Assembly: GCF_001650495.1 (NCBI RefSeq)
Contig: NZ_LWCS01000025.1
Location: 47,288-111,287 of the forward strand
DNA: 64,000 nucleotides
Origin: Mycolicibacterium iranicum
GTDB lineage: Bacteria > Actinomycetota > Actinomycetes > Mycobacteriales > Mycobacteriaceae
Direction: 5' to 3'
The notes under the pieces were generated by a model. The model was not told the DNA's origin and did not search any database. It was given only the letters and a program-made list of their open reading frames with translations. Shown here one piece after another: positions 27,910-36,333 of this stretch; within the stretch, counting starts at the first letter, position 1, and the number at the start of each line of letters is the position of its first letter. The position numbers were made by a program, and so were the translations under genes.

Positions 27910-28782
27910 GTGAACAAACTAGTGACCGCCGCACTCGGGCGGCCGGTCATCCAGGCCACATGCGCGTGGGCACTTGCCGAGCTGCCCGGTACCGTAGGGC
28001 TGCTGCGATTGGCCAACCCTCCTGCTCAGGAAGCATTCACTGCTTTTGTGCGAACACTGCAGTCCACCGATCCCCACGCACCGACACGGTGTGTGGGATG
28101 GAACGTACACGAACTGACCGCACATCTGGCTGCCGGCTCGGCCGAGATCGCCGACCTGATCGAGCTCGAACTCGACGGAGCGCCGACGCGCCCGACCCGC
28201 GACTTCGAAGAACGTGAGGCGCCATATCGCGCACTGACGCCAAAGAAGCTGCGACGCGCCTTCTTTCGGCAAGCACTACGCGTCACGGTCGCCGTGGAGC
28301 GACTGTCGCAAGCCGGGCCGAACCGCTCCGTGACATTCACCGGCGCGCCGCTGGACGCACCGACGTTGTTGCTGCACAGCGAAAGCGAACTGGTCCTTCA
28401 CCGGTGGGACATCGTCGGTAACGACCAAATCAGCATCCGCGCGCTCAGCGACCCCCGCTTCGGAGTGCACGCGGCCACGACGGTCGCCGCCATGCAGCCG
28501 AACGTGTTCCCGGCTCGCGCGGGCGAATACACGACGGTCATTCTGCGCTCACCCTCCACCACCGACGTCGCGGTGACCGGAGGGTCGATCACCACGATCG
28601 GACCTGCCCCCCACGACCCGGGATATGCGGTCGTGGAATGCCATCCGGCGGCAAGGACCTTGCTGCTGTGGGGACGGAACCCGCAACCGGGACTTCCCGA
28701 GCCCGTCGGCGATCCCGAAGCCGTCGCCGCCGTCACCACCATGCTGCGCCCCGACCCAACACCGGGACACGGACCACCGTGA
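27910..28782 (+). CDS. Mycothiol-dependent maleylpyruvate isomerase-like (DinB/MDMPI) protein
   Basis: A 290-residue protein starting at GTG. The N-terminal DinB/MDMPI four-helix region is visible in the T-x-C-x-G-W-x(2)-H-E-L-T-A-H-L-A-A-G pattern around residues 60-77, where the histidines would bind metal. A second metal-ligand region is in SESELVLHRWDIVG (about 157-170). The C-terminal part (about 195-280) is an SCP-2-like domain common in actinobacterial members. Many members are mycothiol-dependent transferases or isomerases. The specific reaction here is unknown. Single gene, not overlapping its neighbours. Confidence 0.7.
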   Translation: MNKLVTAALGRPVIQATCAWALAELPGTVGLLRLANPPAQEAFTAFVRTLQSTDPHAPTRCVGWNVHELTAHLAAGSAEIADLIELELDGAPTRPTRDFEEREAPYRALTPKKLRRAFFRQALRVTVAVERLSQAGPNRSVTFTGAPLDAPTLLLHSESELVLHRWDIVGNDQISIRALSDPRFGVHAATTVAAMQPNVFPARAGEYTTVILRSPSTTDVAVTGGSITTIGPAPHDPGYAVVECHPAARTLLLWGRNPQPGLPEPVGDPEAVAAVTTMLRPDPTPGHGPP

Positions 28783-28829
28783 AACACTCCGAATACGGCA
28801 GATTCGCTCCGGGCCGACCATTGCCGCCC

Positions 28830-29498
28830 TCAGGGCCCGCCGCGCCAGTGTTCGATGCGGTGATGGTCCGGCGTAAACCCGTGCTCGACGCCCCACAGCA
28901 CGGCTTGAGTCCGGCTCGCGACGTTGATCTTGCGGTAAACGCTTCGGATGTAGGACTTGACGGTGTTGGGACTGAGGTAGGTCAATTGCGCGACTTCGGC
29001 GTTGCTCTTGCCCTGGGTGATCAGTGCGAGGATCTCCGATTCTCGATCGCTGAGTCCCTCACCCCGCCCCGGCCAGTCAAGCCCGGGTGCGCTGCGCTTC
29101 CTGGCCGGGACTTCACTGACGACGGTCTCTCCGGCGTGTACGGCTTCCAGCGCCGCCACCAGGTCGCGGGCCGGTAACGCCTTGGAGAGGTAGCCGTCAG
29201 CGCCCTTGTCCCGCGCCGAACGGACGAGGTCGGGATGGAAATTCCAGGTGTACATCACGACTCGCCTGGCGCGTGGATTCGCGACCAACTCGGCGATTTC
29301 GAGGCAGTCGGACTCCGGCTGCGCGAACGAGTCGTACATGACGATGTCGACGGTGTCATCAAGCCCCATGTTGGTGTCGAGCTCGGCGATCACGATGCGG
29401 TCGCGGTAACCGCTGAACATGTTGGCAACACCCATCACGACGACGTCGTAGTCGTCCACGAGGGCCACGGTGATCGGCGTGCGGACATCCATCGTCAT
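28830..29498 (-). CDS. NarL/LuxR-type response regulator (orphan)
   Basis: A 222-residue two-domain protein. The receiver domain has an acidic pair in ALVDDYD, the phosphoacceptor aspartate in DIVMYDSF, the threonine in VVMYTW and the lysine in YLSKAL. The helix-turn-helix covers about 150-205 (LSDRESEILALITQGKSN, then AEVAQLTYLSPNTVKSYIRS). No histidine kinase is nearby, so it is an orphan regulator. An alternative ATG two codons downstream exists. It is divergent from the GlsB-like membrane protein across 134 bp containing repeated GGGGTGT/ACACC elements. Confidence 0.88.
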   Translation of the reverse strand: MTMDVRTPITVALVDDYDVVVMGVANMFSGYRDRIVIAELDTNMGLDDTVDIVMYDSFAQPESDCLEIAELVANPRARRVVMYTWNFHPDLVRSARDKGADGYLSKALPARDLVAALEAVHAGETVVSEVPARKRSAPGLDWPGRGEGLSDRESEILALITQGKSNAEVAQLTYLSPNTVKSYIRSVYRKINVASRTQAVLWGVEHGFTPDHHRIEHWRGGP

Positions 29499-29520
29499 AG
29501 TGCGAGAAGTTACCTCCCTA

Positions 29521-29550
29521 GGGGTGTAGTGACACCACCCTTTGGGGTGT
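29521..29550. promoter_or_regulatory. Repeated GGGGTGT / ACACC elements, candidate operator
   Basis: GGGGTGT occurs at 29521-29527 and 29544-29550, with the complementary ACACC at 29532-29536 between them, giving two overlapping inverted repeats. They sit between the divergent response regulator and GlsB-like genes, where the regulator could bind. Confidence 0.4.
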
Positions 29551-29632
29551 TTGGTGGACGGTGGAGTCGGGCATCAGCTCGGCCGAACCGGCATCACACG
29601 CCGTCCGCGGCGTAGACCGAAAGGCTCGCATC

Positions 29633-29914
29633 ATGATCGGACTCATCCTCACCCTCATCGTCGTTGGACTCGTCGCGGGGGCCTTGGCGCGACTTCTCAT
29701 TCCGGGCAAGCAGCCGATGTCGATGTTGTCGACCATCCTGCTCGGCATCGTGGGCTCGTTCGTCGGTGGTTTCCTCGGCTATCTGATCTTCCACAAGGAT
29801 GCCTCGGAGGGCTTTTTTCAGCCCGCGGGGCTCATCGGCTCGATTATCGGCGCCGTCATCGTGCTGTTTCTCTGGACCCGCTTCGGGTCGCGGTCGTCGG
29901 GACGCGTCCGCTAG
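29633..29914 (+). CDS. GlsB/YeaQ/YmgE-family stress-response membrane protein
   Basis: A 93-residue transglycosylase-associated (GlsB-type) protein. Three hydrophobic segments with the family glycine pattern are seen: LIVVGLVAGALARLLIPGK, TILLGIVGSFVGGFLGYLIF, and LIGSIIGAVIVLFLW. The ATG at 29633 has AAAGG about nine bases upstream. The family is membrane-embedded, stress-induced and of uncertain function. A strong hairpin terminator follows, so it is a single-gene unit, probably under the divergent NarL-type regulator. Confidence 0.88.
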   Translation: MIGLILTLIVVGLVAGALARLLIPGKQPMSMLSTILLGIVGSFVGGFLGYLIFHKDASEGFFQPAGLIGSIIGAVIVLFLWTRFGSRSSGRVR

Positions 29915-29928
29915 GTCTGTGCGCGCGA

Positions 29929-29957
29929 GCCGGCCCTGTCCGACGGACAGGGCCGGC
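29929..29957. terminator. Perfect 13-bp hairpin after the GlsB-like gene
   Basis: GCCGGCCCTGTCC (29929-29941), loop GAC, then the exact complement (29945-29957). It lies between the convergent GlsB-like and SOUL genes, so it could stop transcription from both. No T-run follows. Confidence 0.75.
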
Positions 29958-29965
29958 ATCCCGGC

Positions 29966-30604
29966 TCACTGGACGCCGCCGCCAGGGGTCACAGGTACTG
30001 CGATCTCGTTGCGCCGCCGGAAGGGCAGCGTCCACGGCGGGTCGTAGAACCACGCAACCGTCTCACCGGTCGGGGCAAAATTGCTGTCCCGCAGCACATT
30101 CAGCAGTTCGGAGGTCTTGGCCGCCACGGCCTGCGGGCTGCGGTCTCCACTGAATCGCAGCACCGCATACGTTTCGGACGGTACCTCGACCAGTTCGACA
30201 CGGTCGTCCTCAGGCTCGGGGAGGAGTTCCATCGACCACTTCGAGGGCATGAAGAAGCGGATCACCGATTCGCCGCCGCCGTTGCGGGATTGGGCCACCG
30301 GCGCGGTCATCGCGATCCGCTCGCTCTGCTGGGCCACCGGCGCGGTCATCGCGATCTTGGCCTTCCTGCGGTTGCCGCCGAAGATGTAACCGGCCAGCCT
30401 GCGGAACCCATCGTTGCGCGCCTGCTCCTCGTCGCCGGTGACGGACGTCTGCGCCGCGATCCGCGGACCGTATCGGCGGATCTCGACGTCCCCTGACAGC
30501 TCCACGAGAAGGTAGAAGGGCTCCTCGGTGCCCGAGCGGATGCCGGCGACAGCGCCGACCCTCTCCGCGACCTGCTTTGCGGTGTCGATGATCTTGGCGA
30601 ACAT
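29966..30604 (-). CDS. SOUL-family heme-binding protein
   Basis: A 212-residue protein from the ATG at 30604; a GTG seven codons upstream (30625) is possible. The SOUL/HBP pattern is clear: YLLVELSGDVEIRRYGPRIA, AGYIFGGNRRKAKIAMTAPV, FFMPSKWSMELLPEPEDDRV, VAWFYDPPWTLPFRRRNE. These proteins bind heme or tetrapyrroles. An unusual feature is a 13-residue in-frame duplication, IAMTAPVAQ appearing twice, caused by a 39-bp tandem repeat (27 bp identical). No signal peptide. Confidence 0.88.
   Translation of the reverse strand: MFAKIIDTAKQVAERVGAVAGIRSGTEEPFYLLVELSGDVEIRRYGPRIAAQTSVTGDEEQARNDGFRRLAGYIFGGNRRKAKIAMTAPVAQQSERIAMTAPVAQSRNGGGESVIRFFMPSKWSMELLPEPEDDRVELVEVPSETYAVLRFSGDRSPQAVAAKTSELLNVLRDSNFAPTGETVAWFYDPPWTLPFRRRNEIAVPVTPGGGVQ
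30291..30356. repeat. 39-bp-period tandem duplication inside the SOUL gene
   Basis: A 27-base segment at 30291-30317 recurs exactly at 30330-30356, with 12 bases of spacer. The 39-base period keeps the frame and duplicates 13 residues at the conserved IAMTAPVAQ loop. Confidence 0.85.
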
Positions 30605-30652
30605 GCGCCACTGATACCCGTCCACGTCGCGATCTATCGCTAGGTTGGGGTC

Positions 30653-32305
30653 ATGCCGCAGATGCGCACCGTCATCGAGTACGTGCTAGACCGGTTGAAC
30701 GAACTCGGTATCACCGACATATTCGGAGTCCCGGGCGATTTCGCTTTTCCGATCAACGACGCGATAGTGGCGCACCCCCGGATCAACTGGATCGGATGCT
30801 GCAACGAACTGAATGCGGCCTATGCCGCGGACGGGTACGCGCGGGTGCGCGGCTTCGGTGCGGTCAACACCACCTACGGCGTGGGTGAACTGGGGGCCAT
30901 CAGCGCGATCGCCGGGTCCTACGCCGAGAACGTGCCGGTCTTCCACCTCACCGGCATGCCGAACATGACAACGCAGGCCAACCGCGCCGTGGTGCACCAC
31001 ACCCTCGGCAACGGGGAGTTCGAACTCTTCCGGAAGATGGCCGACACCGTGGTCGGCGCGAGTGCGATCATGACTCCGGCAAACGCCGTCTACGAGACCG
31101 AGCGGCTCATCGCCGAAGCGCTCTACAACCGTCGCCCGGTCTACATGGCCTTTCCCGCCGACATCGTCGACGAACAGATCCTGGCCCCTCGGCAGCCGGT
31201 GACGCTGCCCCGCAGCAATCCGGCGTCGTTGGCCGCGGCGGTCGAGGCGGTGACGTCCGCTCTGCAATCAGCCGGTACCGCCGTCGTCCTGCCGGGCCTC
31301 GTCGTCGACAGGCTCGGCTTGCGTGAGGACGCCCGCGCCTTCGTCGAGGCCGCCGGACTTCCTTTCGCCACGATGTTCGCCGACAAGTCCGTCCTCGACG
31401 AGGCGCACCCGAACTTCATCGGCATGTACGACGGCAAGCTGATGGATGAGCCCGCCCGTGAATACGTCGAAGGCGCCGACCTCGTCATCTCGCTCGGCAC
31501 CCTGCCGAGCGACTTCAACACCGGTGCGTTCACGGCCGATCTCGACCCTGCTCGCGGCGTCGACATCGAGGTGCACCGCACCAGGATCGGCGCGACGGTG
31601 TACCCGAACGTCGAGATGGCGGATCTGCTTGCCGAACTCGCCGGCCGGGTCTACAAGACGCGCGAGCTACCCGACATCGCGCCGCCGTCACTGGGTCTGG
31701 TGACCGGCTCCGGCTCAGACCCGATCACCGCGGCCACCCTGTATCCGCGGTGGGCGAACTTCCTGCGCGACGACGACCTTCTGATTGGCGAGACCGGCAC
31801 CAGCTCCATGGGCCTGGCGTTCACGACGCTGCCGCGCGGAGCCCGCTACCACAACCAAACGCTGTGGGGTGCGATCGGTTGGGCGACACCCGCGGCGTTC
31901 GGCGCCGCGGTGGCAGCCCCGCGCCGCAGGCTGATCCTCATCACCGGGGAAGGCTCGCATCAACTGACTGCTCAGGAGATCGGTCAGTTCGCTCGCCACG
32001 GCCTGAAGCCGGTCATCTTCGTGCTCAACAACAACGGGTATCTCATCGAGCGACTGCTGTGCAAAGACCCCGACATCGAATACAACGACCTCGCACGGTG
32101 GAATTACACAGAGCTGCCCCACGCATTCGGTTGTGACGATTGGTACACCCCGCGGGTGACGACCTTGGGTGAACTCGACGAAGCGCTCGGCATCGCCGGC
32201 ACCGGCGAGCGGGCGAGCTATATCGAGATCGTCACCGGAACCTACGAATCCCCGCCGCTGCCGAAACTGCTGCACGACGCAGCCAACACCCTCTACCAAA
32301 GGTAG
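30653..32305 (+). CDS. kdc: Thiamine-diphosphate-dependent 2-keto acid decarboxylase (Kdc / indolepyruvate decarboxylase type)
   Basis: A 550-residue ThDP enzyme. The catalytic glutamate is Glu52 in CCNELNAAYAADGYAR, the decarboxylase-specific histidine pair is His115-His116 in AVVHHTLG, and the ThDP/Mg motif runs from GEGSHQLTAQEIGQF to NNNGYLIER (about 430-465). The His-His dyad separates it from acetolactate synthases. The M. tuberculosis counterpart Kdc (Rv0853c) decarboxylates branched and aromatic 2-keto acids, giving aldehydes. It is divergent from the SOUL gene (48 bp) and ends three bases from the convergent amidohydrolase. It is not at this locus in M. tuberculosis, so it is part of the accessory block. 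Confidence 0.88.
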   Translation: MPQMRTVIEYVLDRLNELGITDIFGVPGDFAFPINDAIVAHPRINWIGCCNELNAAYAADGYARVRGFGAVNTTYGVGELGAISAIAGSYAENVPVFHLTGMPNMTTQANRAVVHHTLGNGEFELFRKMADTVVGASAIMTPANAVYETERLIAEALYNRRPVYMAFPADIVDEQILAPRQPVTLPRSNPASLAAAVEAVTSALQSAGTAVVLPGLVVDRLGLREDARAFVEAAGLPFATMFADKSVLDEAHPNFIGMYDGKLMDEPAREYVEGADLVISLGTLPSDFNTGAFTADLDPARGVDIEVHRTRIGATVYPNVEMADLLAELAGRVYKTRELPDIAPPSLGLVTGSGSDPITAATLYPRWANFLRDDDLLIGETGTSSMGLAFTTLPRGARYHNQTLWGAIGWATPAAFGAAVAAPRRRLILITGEGSHQLTAQEIGQFARHGLKPVIFVLNNNGYLIERLLCKDPDIEYNDLARWNYTELPHAFGCDDWYTPRVTTLGELDEALGIAGTGERASYIEIVTGTYESPPLPKLLHDAANTLYQR

Positions 32306-32308
32306 TTG

Positions 32309-34024
32309 TCAGCAGCAGCCTTTGGCCGGGCGCTCGGCCAGGTGTGCGTGGCCGGTGTTGTCGCCGCCTCCCACCGCGGCAACGAACTCGTCGAGGTCGA
32401 TCCGGCGGCCCCCGAGCCAGGTGCCTGTCACCGTGACGGTGTCGATCAAGGCCTCGGGGTCGACCGTCCACGGATCGGCGGTCAGCTCGACGAAGTCGGC
32501 CAGCTTGCCTACCTCGATGGACCCGACCACATCCTCGCGATGCAGCGTGCGCGCGGCGTCGATGGTCTGGGCACGCCAGGCCTGATCCAACGTGATGGCC
32601 TGGTCGGGGCGGTGTACTCCGCCGCCGCGGGTGCGGCGCGTCACGGCGGTGGCGATGTTGACTATGGGTGTGGGCGGTGAGACCGAGCCGTCGTTATGCA
32701 GTGAGACGCACGCCCCTGAGCTGACGGCGTCGTTGAACGCCGCCCATCGCGCACCGTGTTCGGTATCGAAGATGTTGCCGTCGAGCAGGTCCCCCCAGTA
32801 GTAGTACTGAAAGGGCGCGAGCGAGACGTGCACACCCAGGCGGGCAGCGCGGTCGAAGTGTTCCCGGGTTCCTGCACCGCAGTGTTCGAGTCGCCAGCGG
32901 TGGTCGGTGCCGATCAAATCGTGACGGTTGAGCGCGTCCTCGTAGGCGTCGAGCGCCAGGTCGAGGGCTAAATCTCCATTGGCGTGGAATGCCATCTGCC
33001 AACCCTCGGGTGCGGCGCGGTCGAGGATCGCGTCGAGCTGTTCGCGGCTGTAGTTCATCGAGTCGGCGCCGCCGGCGACGGCAGGGTCGATCCCGGCGGT
33101 GCGGGTGGCGTCGGTGTCGAGGTAGGGAAACGAGATCGCGATGTTACCGACCCAGGGCGACCCATCGGTCCACAGTTTGACGCCCGCCTTGGTGAGCCAG
33201 GTGTCGCCAGCGCTGAAAGACGTTGGTTTCCAGTAGGTATCGGTGATCGACATCTCCCACATGCTGACCCGCAGTGGGCAGGAGGGGGCCGCGGCCAGTG
33301 CTTCGTAGCCCGCGGCGAATTTCGGGTCGAAGGTCATGTCCGACGTGGACGTATAGCCGCCCCGCGACATCAGCGCGAAGTACAGCGCCGCCGACATCAG
33401 CGGGTCACCCATCTGCGCCATCAACGGCCCGGTGACGGCGGTGACGACGGGAAGCTCGAACCCCTGCCCGTTCAAGGAGCCGTCGGCGTTCCGTCCGTAA
33501 TGCGATGCGACAGGATCAGCGGGCGGGTTGGTGTCCCAGCCATATCGTTTGATCAACGCGGTGTTGAAATACACTCCGTGGCCGGAGTTGTCGGTGACCA
33601 CCGTGACGCGGTCACCGAAGATGTCGTCCAGTTCGGCCGCATCGGGTGCCGGATGACCCTGCAGCAGCGCGTCGTACCCGGCGAACCACAGCGGGGTGTG
33701 CGCTTCGCTGGTGGCCAGTGCATCGGCAAACACTTTTTGGACGTCGGCCCACGACGGGCAGTCCCACGGGGCGATCGACCGAGCGGGCGCCTGGGTGGCA
33801 ATCCCACTGATCAGTGGATGACCATGCGGCTCAACGAATCCCGGAGCCAACACGGCCACACCGGTGTCGACGACCTCGGCGCCGGGTACCGCGGTCCGGC
33901 ACTCGTCGAGGTTGCCCACGGCGACAATCCTGTCGCCCGACAGGGCGACAGCCTGGGCGCGTGGAGCGGCGTCGTTCATGGTGATGATCGTGGTCGCTGT
34001 CAGGATTACGTCGCCCATGGCCAC
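32309..34024 (-). CDS. Amidohydrolase family protein (YtcJ-like, Amidohydro_3)
   Basis: A 571-residue metal-dependent hydrolase. It starts with the small beta domain (VILTATTIITMNDAAPRAQA), then GFVEPHGHPLIS gives the metal-binding HGH. The C-terminal part has AFHANGDLALDLALDAYEDA, RLEHCGAGTREHFDRAARLG, and GSIEVGKLADFVEL, the usual end motif. YtcJ-type enzymes are poorly characterised. No signal peptide. Two ATG codons two residues apart are possible starts. The last residues contain a double cysteine (KGCC). Convergent with kdc. Confidence 0.85.
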   Translation of the reverse strand: MAMGDVILTATTIITMNDAAPRAQAVALSGDRIVAVGNLDECRTAVPGAEVVDTGVAVLAPGFVEPHGHPLISGIATQAPARSIAPWDCPSWADVQKVFADALATSEAHTPLWFAGYDALLQGHPAPDAAELDDIFGDRVTVVTDNSGHGVYFNTALIKRYGWDTNPPADPVASHYGRNADGSLNGQGFELPVVTAVTGPLMAQMGDPLMSAALYFALMSRGGYTSTSDMTFDPKFAAGYEALAAAPSCPLRVSMWEMSITDTYWKPTSFSAGDTWLTKAGVKLWTDGSPWVGNIAISFPYLDTDATRTAGIDPAVAGGADSMNYSREQLDAILDRAAPEGWQMAFHANGDLALDLALDAYEDALNRHDLIGTDHRWRLEHCGAGTREHFDRAARLGVHVSLAPFQYYYWGDLLDGNIFDTEHGARWAAFNDAVSSGACVSLHNDGSVSPPTPIVNIATAVTRRTRGGGVHRPDQAITLDQAWRAQTIDAARTLHREDVVGSIEVGKLADFVELTADPWTVDPEALIDTVTVTGTWLGGRRIDLDEFVAAVGGGDNTGHAHLAERPAKGCC

Positions 34025-34081
34025 AGTCTGTCATCCGAGCCTCTCGCGTTCGGCCGAAATGGGCTGTGAGACGCTGCCCGG

Positions 34082-35047
34082 GTGAATGCTCGCGGGATTG
34101 GCATCGCTGCAGGTGTCATCGCCGATATGATCTTCGGCGATCCGAAGCGCGGTCATCCCGTGGCTGTGTTCGGTAGCGGGGCAGCGGCTTTGGAACGCCG
34201 GACCTATTCCGATGACCGGCGCGCCGGGGTGCTGCACACCGCGGCGTTGGTGACCGCCGTCGGTGTCATGGGTGCGGCCGCAGAACGGGCGGGACGGCGT
34301 CGCGGCACGGTCGCCGAGGCGACGTGTGTCGCCGCGGCGACATTCGTCGCAGCAGGGGGCACGACGCTGTGCCGCACCGGTGAACGCATGGCCGACCTGC
34401 TCCGCGCAGGGGACGCCGACGGGGCGCGACGGCTCTTGCCCTCGTTGTGCGGCCGCGATCCGTCCGTACTCGACTCGCCGGGGTTGACCCGTGCGGCGCT
34501 GGAGTCCATCGCGGAGAACACCTCGGACGCCCAGATCGGACCGCTGATGTGGGCGGCCGTCGGCGGCACGCCCGCAGTGCTGGTCTACCGCGCTGCCAAC
34601 ACTCTCGACGCGATGATCGGCAGCCGATCGCCGCGTTATGCCCGGTTCGGCTGGGCAGCGGCCAGATTCGACGACCTGGTCAACCTGGCCCCGGCGCGGG
34701 TCACGGGCATTCTGGTGGTGGCGTGCGCGCCGCTGGTGGGTGGGTCGCCTGCCGGCGCCTGGCGCGCGTGGCGGCGTGACGCGGCCACGCATCCCAGCCC
34801 CAACGCCGGTGTCGCGGAGGCGTCCTTCGCCGGGGCGCTCGGCGTTCGCCTGGGCGGGCCCACCCAGTACGTCCACGAGCTGGAGATCCGCCCGACGCTC
34901 GGCGACGGGAGAGTGCCCGAGGTGGACGACCTGGCACGCGCAGTCCGGTTGTCACGGGCTGTTCAGATGGTGGCGGCCGGCGTGGCAACCGCTGTCGCGG
35001 TCAGCGCCGCTTGCCGTAGCGGTCGGCGAGCTTCTGCTCGGTGGTGA
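34082..35047 (+). CDS. cobD: Adenosylcobinamide-phosphate synthase CobD
   Basis: A 321-residue membrane protein starting at GTG. Family signatures are IADMIFGDPKRGHPVAVFG near the start, DSPGLTRAALESIAENTSDA with YRAANTLDAMIG in the middle, and SPNAGVAEASFAGALGVRLG near 240. It attaches the aminopropanol arm to adenosylcobyric acid in cobalamin synthesis. Orthologue of Rv2236c by position. The 3' end overlaps the end of the convergent SURF1 gene by 47 bases, so the final 15 or so residues (basic and variable) may be a non-conserved extension. Confidence 0.9.
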   Translation: MNARGIGIAAGVIADMIFGDPKRGHPVAVFGSGAAALERRTYSDDRRAGVLHTAALVTAVGVMGAAAERAGRRRGTVAEATCVAAATFVAAGGTTLCRTGERMADLLRAGDADGARRLLPSLCGRDPSVLDSPGLTRAALESIAENTSDAQIGPLMWAAVGGTPAVLVYRAANTLDAMIGSRSPRYARFGWAAARFDDLVNLAPARVTGILVVACAPLVGGSPAGAWRAWRRDAATHPSPNAGVAEASFAGALGVRLGGPTQYVHELEIRPTLGDGRVPEVDDLARAVRLSRAVQMVAAGVATAVAVSAACRSGRRASARW

Positions 35048-35837
35048 GCGGCGCGCGCGTGTCATCGGTCTCGGCCGCCAGAGCTTCTGCTGCCGCCTTC
35101 TCCCGCCTGCGGATGCGGATCTCGGAGTACACGAAGTAACCGACCCCGATCGGGGCGATGATCCCGAACGCGATCCACTGGATGCCGTACGACAGGAACG
35201 GTCCCGCGTCGAGATGCGGCAAGGGGATCACGCCGAGGCCGCCGGGCTGGCCGTCGATCAGCTGAAGGTACGAACCCGCCAGCGGCACACCGGTCAGCGA
35301 CGAGATCTGCTCGATGTTGATCGAGTAGACCTGTTTGCCGCCGTCGGCCTCGAAGGGTGCCTTATCCCTTGCCAGGCCTTCGGAGTCGCGTAACCGCGCG
35401 GTGATCGTCACGGTGCCTGCCGGGGGTGGGTCTATGGGCGGCACCGCCGAACCGGCGACCGGGCGCACGTAGCCGCGATCGACGAGGACGGTCGGGCCGC
35501 CGTCCACCGCGAACGGCACGAGGACCTCGAACGCAGGGTCGCCGTCGATGAGGCGCAGGCGTGCGAGCACCTGCGCGTCGGGCAGGTAGCGGCCCGTCGC
35601 CGTCACCCGCCGCCACTGTTCGTCCGGCGCCGCCGAATCCTGTTGCGGTAGAAGGTTCGTCACCGGTACAGGGTCGGCATCCAGTGAGCGGGCAATCTGG
35701 GCGTTCTCCCGCGAGGTCTTGGTGTTCTTGCCGAGCTGCCACGGCGCAAGCACCGTGAAGCACAGGTAGGCGAAGGCGAGGACCACGACGAACAACGCCA
35801 GCCACTGTGGCCGCAGCAGGAACGTCCACCGTCGCAT
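35001..35837 (-). CDS. SURF1-family membrane protein (Rv2235-like)
   Basis: A 278-residue protein with two membrane helices, one at about 11-31 (after MRRWTFLLRPQW) and one at about 225-245 (SYGIQWIAFGIIAPIGVGYF). A SURF1 core lies between them, with WRRVTATGRYLPDAQVLARL and VLVDRGYVRPV. SURF1 helps assemble cytochrome c oxidase. The ATG at 35837 is chosen because it follows the ptpA stop by one base and opens directly on the first helix. Part of the ptkA-ptpA-SURF1 operon. The C-terminal tail is charged and reaches into the cobD overlap. Confidence 0.87.
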   Translation of the reverse strand: MRRWTFLLRPQWLALFVVVLAFAYLCFTVLAPWQLGKNTKTSRENAQIARSLDADPVPVTNLLPQQDSAAPDEQWRRVTATGRYLPDAQVLARLRLIDGDPAFEVLVPFAVDGGPTVLVDRGYVRPVAGSAVPPIDPPPAGTVTITARLRDSEGLARDKAPFEADGGKQVYSINIEQISSLTGVPLAGSYLQLIDGQPGGLGVIPLPHLDAGPFLSYGIQWIAFGIIAPIGVGYFVYSEIRIRRREKAAAEALAAETDDTRAPLTTEQKLADRYGKRR

Positions 35838-35838
35838 G

Positions 35839-36333
35839 TCAGCCAGCCTGTTCCCGCTGCGCGATCCGGTCGTCGACCCAGCTGTGCAGCCCGGGCAGTG
35901 CGGCGTCGATGACGATGAACGTCTCCTCGAAGTCGTCCTGTGTCCCGTAGTAGGGGTCCTCGACATCCAACGCGTGCACGCCCGATCGCGGATCGAAGGA
36001 CCGCAGCATACGCAGCCGCTCCGCAGGCACGCCCTCGTGTTGCAGCATCCGCAGGTGGTTGCGGCCCAAGGCGACGACGAGGTCGGCGGCGAGGTGGTCG
36101 TCGGTCATCTGGGCGGCACGGTGCGCCGTCGGGTACCCGTGCCTGCGCAGCGTGAGGCTCGTGCGCCGGTCGGCTGGTTCGCCTTCGTGCCAGTGACCCG
36201 TGCCGGCACTGGTGACTCTGACCACGTCGGCGAGCCCGCGCTCGCCGATCTGGTGGGAGAACATCTTCTCGGCCATCGGGCTGCGGCAGATGTTGCCGGA
36301 GCAGATGAACGTGACATGCAGCAGCTCAGACAC
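35839..36333 (-). CDS. ptpA: Low-molecular-weight protein tyrosine phosphatase PtpA
   Basis: Starting at the GTG at 36333 gives about 164 residues, close to the M. tuberculosis length. The P-loop is CSGNICRSP with Cys11 and Arg17, and the general acid is Asp126 in EDPYYG. Tyr128 and Tyr129 are at the same numbers as the residues phosphorylated by PtkA in M. tuberculosis. Secreted PtpA acts on host proteins in pathogenic species; in a free-living species the role is unknown. The start overlaps the ptkA stop by eight bases. Confidence 0.93.
   Translation of the reverse strand: MSELLHVTFICSGNICRSPMAEKMFSHQIGERGLADVVRVTSAGTGHWHEGEPADRRTSLTLRRHGYPTAHRAAQMTDDHLAADLVVALGRNHLRMLQHEGVPAERLRMLRSFDPRSGVHALDVEDPYYGTQDDFEETFIVIDAALPGLHSWVDDRIAQREQAG

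Noticed and set aside
34024..34082. Cobalamin riboswitch before cobD
   Set aside because: The spacer is under 60 bp and lacks the B12-box; too short for a cobalamin aptamer.
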